Below are positions 61,765-64,000 of a stretch of DNA of 64,000 nt, in pieces. Origin of the DNA: Verrucomicrobiia bacterium (GTDB taxonomy: Bacteria > Verrucomicrobiota > Verrucomicrobiia > Limisphaerales > CAIMTB01); assembly GCA_019634625.1 (NCBI GenBank), contig JAHCBA010000010.1, forward strand, positions 62,001 through 126,000, given 5' to 3'. A program made the position numbers and the translations under genes. How positions within the stretch are numbered: position 1 is the first letter of the stretch; each line of letters begins with the position of its first letter. The notes beneath the pieces are model-generated. The model saw only the letters and a program-made list of their open reading frames with translations. It searched no databases and was not told the DNA's origin.

Positions 61765-62748
61765 CTATTTCCCGACCACCGTGAGATGAATCAGATGCCT
61801 CGACAAGCCATCCGCGTCGAAGAGGCGCTCGCACCGCCCCTTCGAAAAACTGCCGACGTCGCATGTGCCCATCCCCAATGCGGTGCCGGCGAGGTGGACA
61901 TGGGCCGCCATCGCGCCCGCCTCGATGAACGCATAGGCGAGACCCGCATCCCCGTACTTCCGGGCGTTCTCGAACTGGTTGTACACATACCCGATCAGGA
62001 ACGCCGCCCGGTCCGCTTCGATCTCTCCGAACTGGGCCAGCGAGGCCACCGGGGGCAACGCGTCCGGCGGCCCCGATCGCCGCAACGCATGATGGCGCGG
62101 CAGGTACCGGTACGCCCCCGCCGCTAATCCTTCCACCCGCAGCGCCACCACGAAAAAGTCCACCGGGTACAAGCCCCCGCCCGAGGCCGCCGTTCGCAGA
62201 TCGATGCGGTCCGTCGGCCCCAGCGAGGCCGTCGCCGGGACGTTCGTGACCGACATCGAACCCGAGATGCCGCCTCCGTGATAGAGAATCGTCGATAACT
62301 CCTCCAGGGTGGCCGACTTCCCGGAATAACGCCGCACACTCCGCCGGCTGCGGATCACCGGACCCAGGGGAGCCCGCAGCGTATCGTACGGCGGCAACGC
62401 GATGTGCCCGCCGTCCTCTTCCTCCAGGTCCCGATGCGCCACCGCTGCCACCGCCACAGGCAGCCGGAAATTGTTGACCCCGATCGCCACACCGAAGTCC
62501 GCGTCGCTGCGCCTGAAATTCAGCAGGTACTCCTCCGCCACCAGCCGGTTGTGCGAGAGAATCAGCCCCCGGTACACGACCTCCGGTGACCTGGCCACCG
62601 TGGTGTCCGCATAGAGCGACATCGGCAGGTTGTTGCAGAAGGTGACCACACTCGAAACCAACGGCGTCTCCTTCGACATGAACTCGGCCGCCGTCATCGT
62701 GGTCTTCGGGACGTCGTCCGAACCTCGTTCCGCCTTCGATTCGCTCAT
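61765..62748 (-). CDS. SagB/ThcOx-family azoline dehydrogenase
   Basis: 327 residues. Nitroreductase-type FMN protein with IRSRRSVRRYSG (about 132-143) and the SagB loop ASGGGLYPVDFFV (188-200), then GYVYNQFENARKYGDAGLAY and MGTCDVGSFSKGRCERLF. It oxidises azolines to azoles in TOMM biosynthesis. The N-terminal about 130 residues are an extra domain of the kind found in longer SagB proteins, with LSHNRLVAEEYLLNFR. It lies 33 bases downstream of the radical SAM gene. Confidence 0.92.
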   Translation of the reverse strand: MSESKAERGSDDVPKTTMTAAEFMSKETPLVSSVVTFCNNLPMSLYADTTVARSPEVVYRGLILSHNRLVAEEYLLNFRRSDADFGVAIGVNNFRLPVAVAAVAHRDLEEEDGGHIALPPYDTLRAPLGPVIRSRRSVRRYSGKSATLEELSTILYHGGGISGSMSVTNVPATASLGPTDRIDLRTAASGGGLYPVDFFVVALRVEGLAAGAYRYLPRHHALRRSGPPDALPPVASLAQFGEIEADRAAFLIGYVYNQFENARKYGDAGLAYAFIEAGAMAAHVHLAGTALGMGTCDVGSFSKGRCERLFDADGLSRHLIHLTVVGK

Positions 62749-62781
62749 ACCCGTTTCCCGCTCGTCGCCATCGGTCCCGCC

Positions 62782-63939
62782 TCAATTGAATCGGAGCGCC
62801 GTCTCCTTCCAACGGTCGTACACCCGAAAATTCATGTTCCAAAACGGTGCGTGCCGCATGCAGGCGTGACTCGTGCTCGCCTCCATCGAGCTTCCGAGCT
62901 GGCACACCCACGCCCGAACCAACCGGTCGAACCCCGCGTGCTCGTACCGGTCGCGAAGGCGTTCGAGCAGAAACTTCGTGCAGACCGGCTGACCCGCCGC
63001 CATCGGAAGATCGAAGGACAGCTTCTCCGCCAGACACCCTCCGTAACACACCTCCCTGAACTCACACGTCGAACAGATCCCGTCCAGACGATTCCGCATC
63101 CCGGCGAACAATGCGTCCATCTGCCGGCCCAATCGTTCGAAACTCTCCGGACCATCGAACACCACCCGCGGCACGTCCGGATGCCCCGCAATCAGCGGGC
63201 ACGGCACGATCTCCCGGTTCGGCCGGATCCCGAAAAAGCGCCGGCCCGCCATGCACCGCCGCGTGGTCAACGCCGGTATCGAGGCCGGAGCCGCCGCGGC
63301 CGCCGGGTCGGGCCAGTCCAATGCATCGGCATGGGTGAGGGCGAAGTCAATCAGACTGGCCAGCAGGTGCTCGTGCAGCTCGGAGGTGACCCGCGCCGCC
63401 TTCCCCTTGTTGACCCTCGAAACCGGCACGCAACGGACAAACGCCACCTTCTTCTCGACACACATCCGCAGGATGTCCGGCACCGCCTCCACATTCCCCT
63501 CGCTGACGGTCACGCCGACGCCGACATTGATCCCGTGGCGCACCAGGAGATCGATCTTCTCCATCGTCGTGTCGAACGTCCCCTCCCCCCTCAGCCGGTC
63601 GTGTGTTTCCCGATCCGGCCCATCGACACTGATGCGAACCCGCAGGCGCCAGAACGGCCTCAACCGCGCAATGCGGGTCTCGTCGAGCAGGCCGCCGTGC
63701 GAGAGAATCGTGATCCAGTAACCCAGGCGATGGGCAAAATCGAGCACCTCGAAGATGGGCTTGTAGAGGAATGGCTCGCCCCCGGTGATCGACACATAAC
63801 GGTTATTCTCCTGGTACGCAGCCCGCAGGATCGAACACACGTCCTCGAAACCAATCCGGGGCGCCTCCGGCTCGTCCCAGTTGAAGCAATACCGGCACCT
63901 GAGGTTGCAGGCGTCGGTCAGGTACACGTCCAAGGCCAT
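62782..63939 (-). CDS. Radical SAM/SPASM peptide-modifying enzyme
   Basis: 385 residues. TDACNLRCRYC gives the [4Fe-4S] cluster ligands C11, C15, C18; SAM contacts at TGGEP (52-56). The SPASM region has C229, C247, C289, C292, C298, C302 and C320 (ICSTCEFREVCYGGC) for auxiliary clusters. Such enzymes make thioether, C-C or epimer changes in RiPPs, or process amino acids. Its presence beside YcaO and SagB suggests a second modification. It is the first gene of the visible operon; GAGGGGG lies about 12 bases before the ATG at 63939. Confidence 0.92.
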   Translation of the reverse strand: MALDVYLTDACNLRCRYCFNWDEPEAPRIGFEDVCSILRAAYQENNRYVSITGGEPFLYKPIFEVLDFAHRLGYWITILSHGGLLDETRIARLRPFWRLRVRISVDGPDRETHDRLRGEGTFDTTMEKIDLLVRHGINVGVGVTVSEGNVEAVPDILRMCVEKKVAFVRCVPVSRVNKGKAARVTSELHEHLLASLIDFALTHADALDWPDPAAAAAPASIPALTTRRCMAGRRFFGIRPNREIVPCPLIAGHPDVPRVVFDGPESFERLGRQMDALFAGMRNRLDGICSTCEFREVCYGGCLAEKLSFDLPMAAGQPVCTKFLLERLRDRYEHAGFDRLVRAWVCQLGSSMEASTSHACMRHAPFWNMNFRVYDRWKETALRFN

Positions 63940-63943
63940 CTTG

Positions 63944-64000
63944 CTACCATTCCCCCCTCAAGGTGGGGAGCCCCGGCACGCGGCCATCAGCCCCCGCCGA
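63944..64000 (-). other. Possible 3' ends of an upstream small gene (precursor candidate)
   Basis: Two frames enter from the right edge and end before the radical SAM gene. One ends SAGADGRVPGLPTLRGEW with TAG at 63944-63946. Another, ending at 63958, reads MAACRGSPP at its tail. In TOMM operons the precursor gene often lies directly upstream of the enzyme genes, so one of these could be its 3' end. The frames are too short to judge coding character, and either may be chance. Confidence 0.2.

Overview
The window is GC-rich bacterial DNA that most resembles the Verrucomicrobiota (a Limisphaerales/Pedosphaera-type genome). This rests on PVC-style pseudopilins with an H-x9-DG signature, a giant dehydrogenase/HEAT/cytochrome c fusion of the kind found in PVC bacteria, a TMTC-like membrane/TPR protein, and many start/stop overlaps (ATGA, GTGA, TGATG). 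I see one tRNA (Asn), no rRNA and no CRISPR. The genus is inference.

Layout. 1-302: edge of a PIN/AbrB-type toxin-antitoxin pair. 434-13182: an accessory region, all genes on the minus strand, built from at least two diverged copies of one cassette: exported protein with a C-terminal anchor, small secreted 10-cysteine protein, MauE/DoxX-type redox membrane protein with a CxC motif, and prepilin (copy 1 also carries gtrA). The copies are bordered by homologous intergenic repeats and by broken gtrA pieces; a third partial unit follows. 13185-22004: solute-binding protein, hybrid sensor kinase and a 1709-residue exported enzyme/cytochrome fusion. 22509-26223: two exported proteins with apparent frameshifts, and tRNA-Asn. 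26500-33478: surface polysaccharide genes (polymerase-like protein, methyltransferase, three glycosyltransferases, wecB). 33942-39738: DUF362 protein and two histidine kinases. 39593-41673: prepilin peptidase and aroE. 42191-45913: three envelope proteins (COG3014/YcfL/LpoB type) and an isolated hypE. 46131-48244: short RHS protein with a candidate immunity partner, and a secreted unknown. 48658-52628: Rieske oxygenase, FAD oxidase/dehydrogenase and OPA-type transporter, suggesting N-methyl or amine catabolism. 54697-64000: a tightly packed minus-strand azole-type RiPP (TOMM) locus: radical SAM/SPASM, SagB, ThiF-like leader-binding protein, YcaO, two CPBP proteases, ABC ATPase, and an ABC permease fused to an amidohydrolase, followed at 53027-54700 by an FG-GAP lipoprotein.

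Two systems stand out. First, the duplicated cassette pairs a cysteine-rich secreted protein with a MauE-type redox protein, as in methylamine dehydrogenase maturation (MauE with MauA), but joins them to a pseudopilin and an anchored exported protein. The pseudopilin bodies are nearly identical between copies while the rest has strongly diverged. Second, the YcaO locus has the core of a streptolysin S-like pathway, plus a radical SAM enzyme and an apparently unusual permease-amidohydrolase fusion. No precursor peptide is visible within the operon, so it probably lies just beyond position 64000.

Limits: all homology calls are by eye. Several frameshifts between 22.5 and 24.7 kb could be real or assembly errors.
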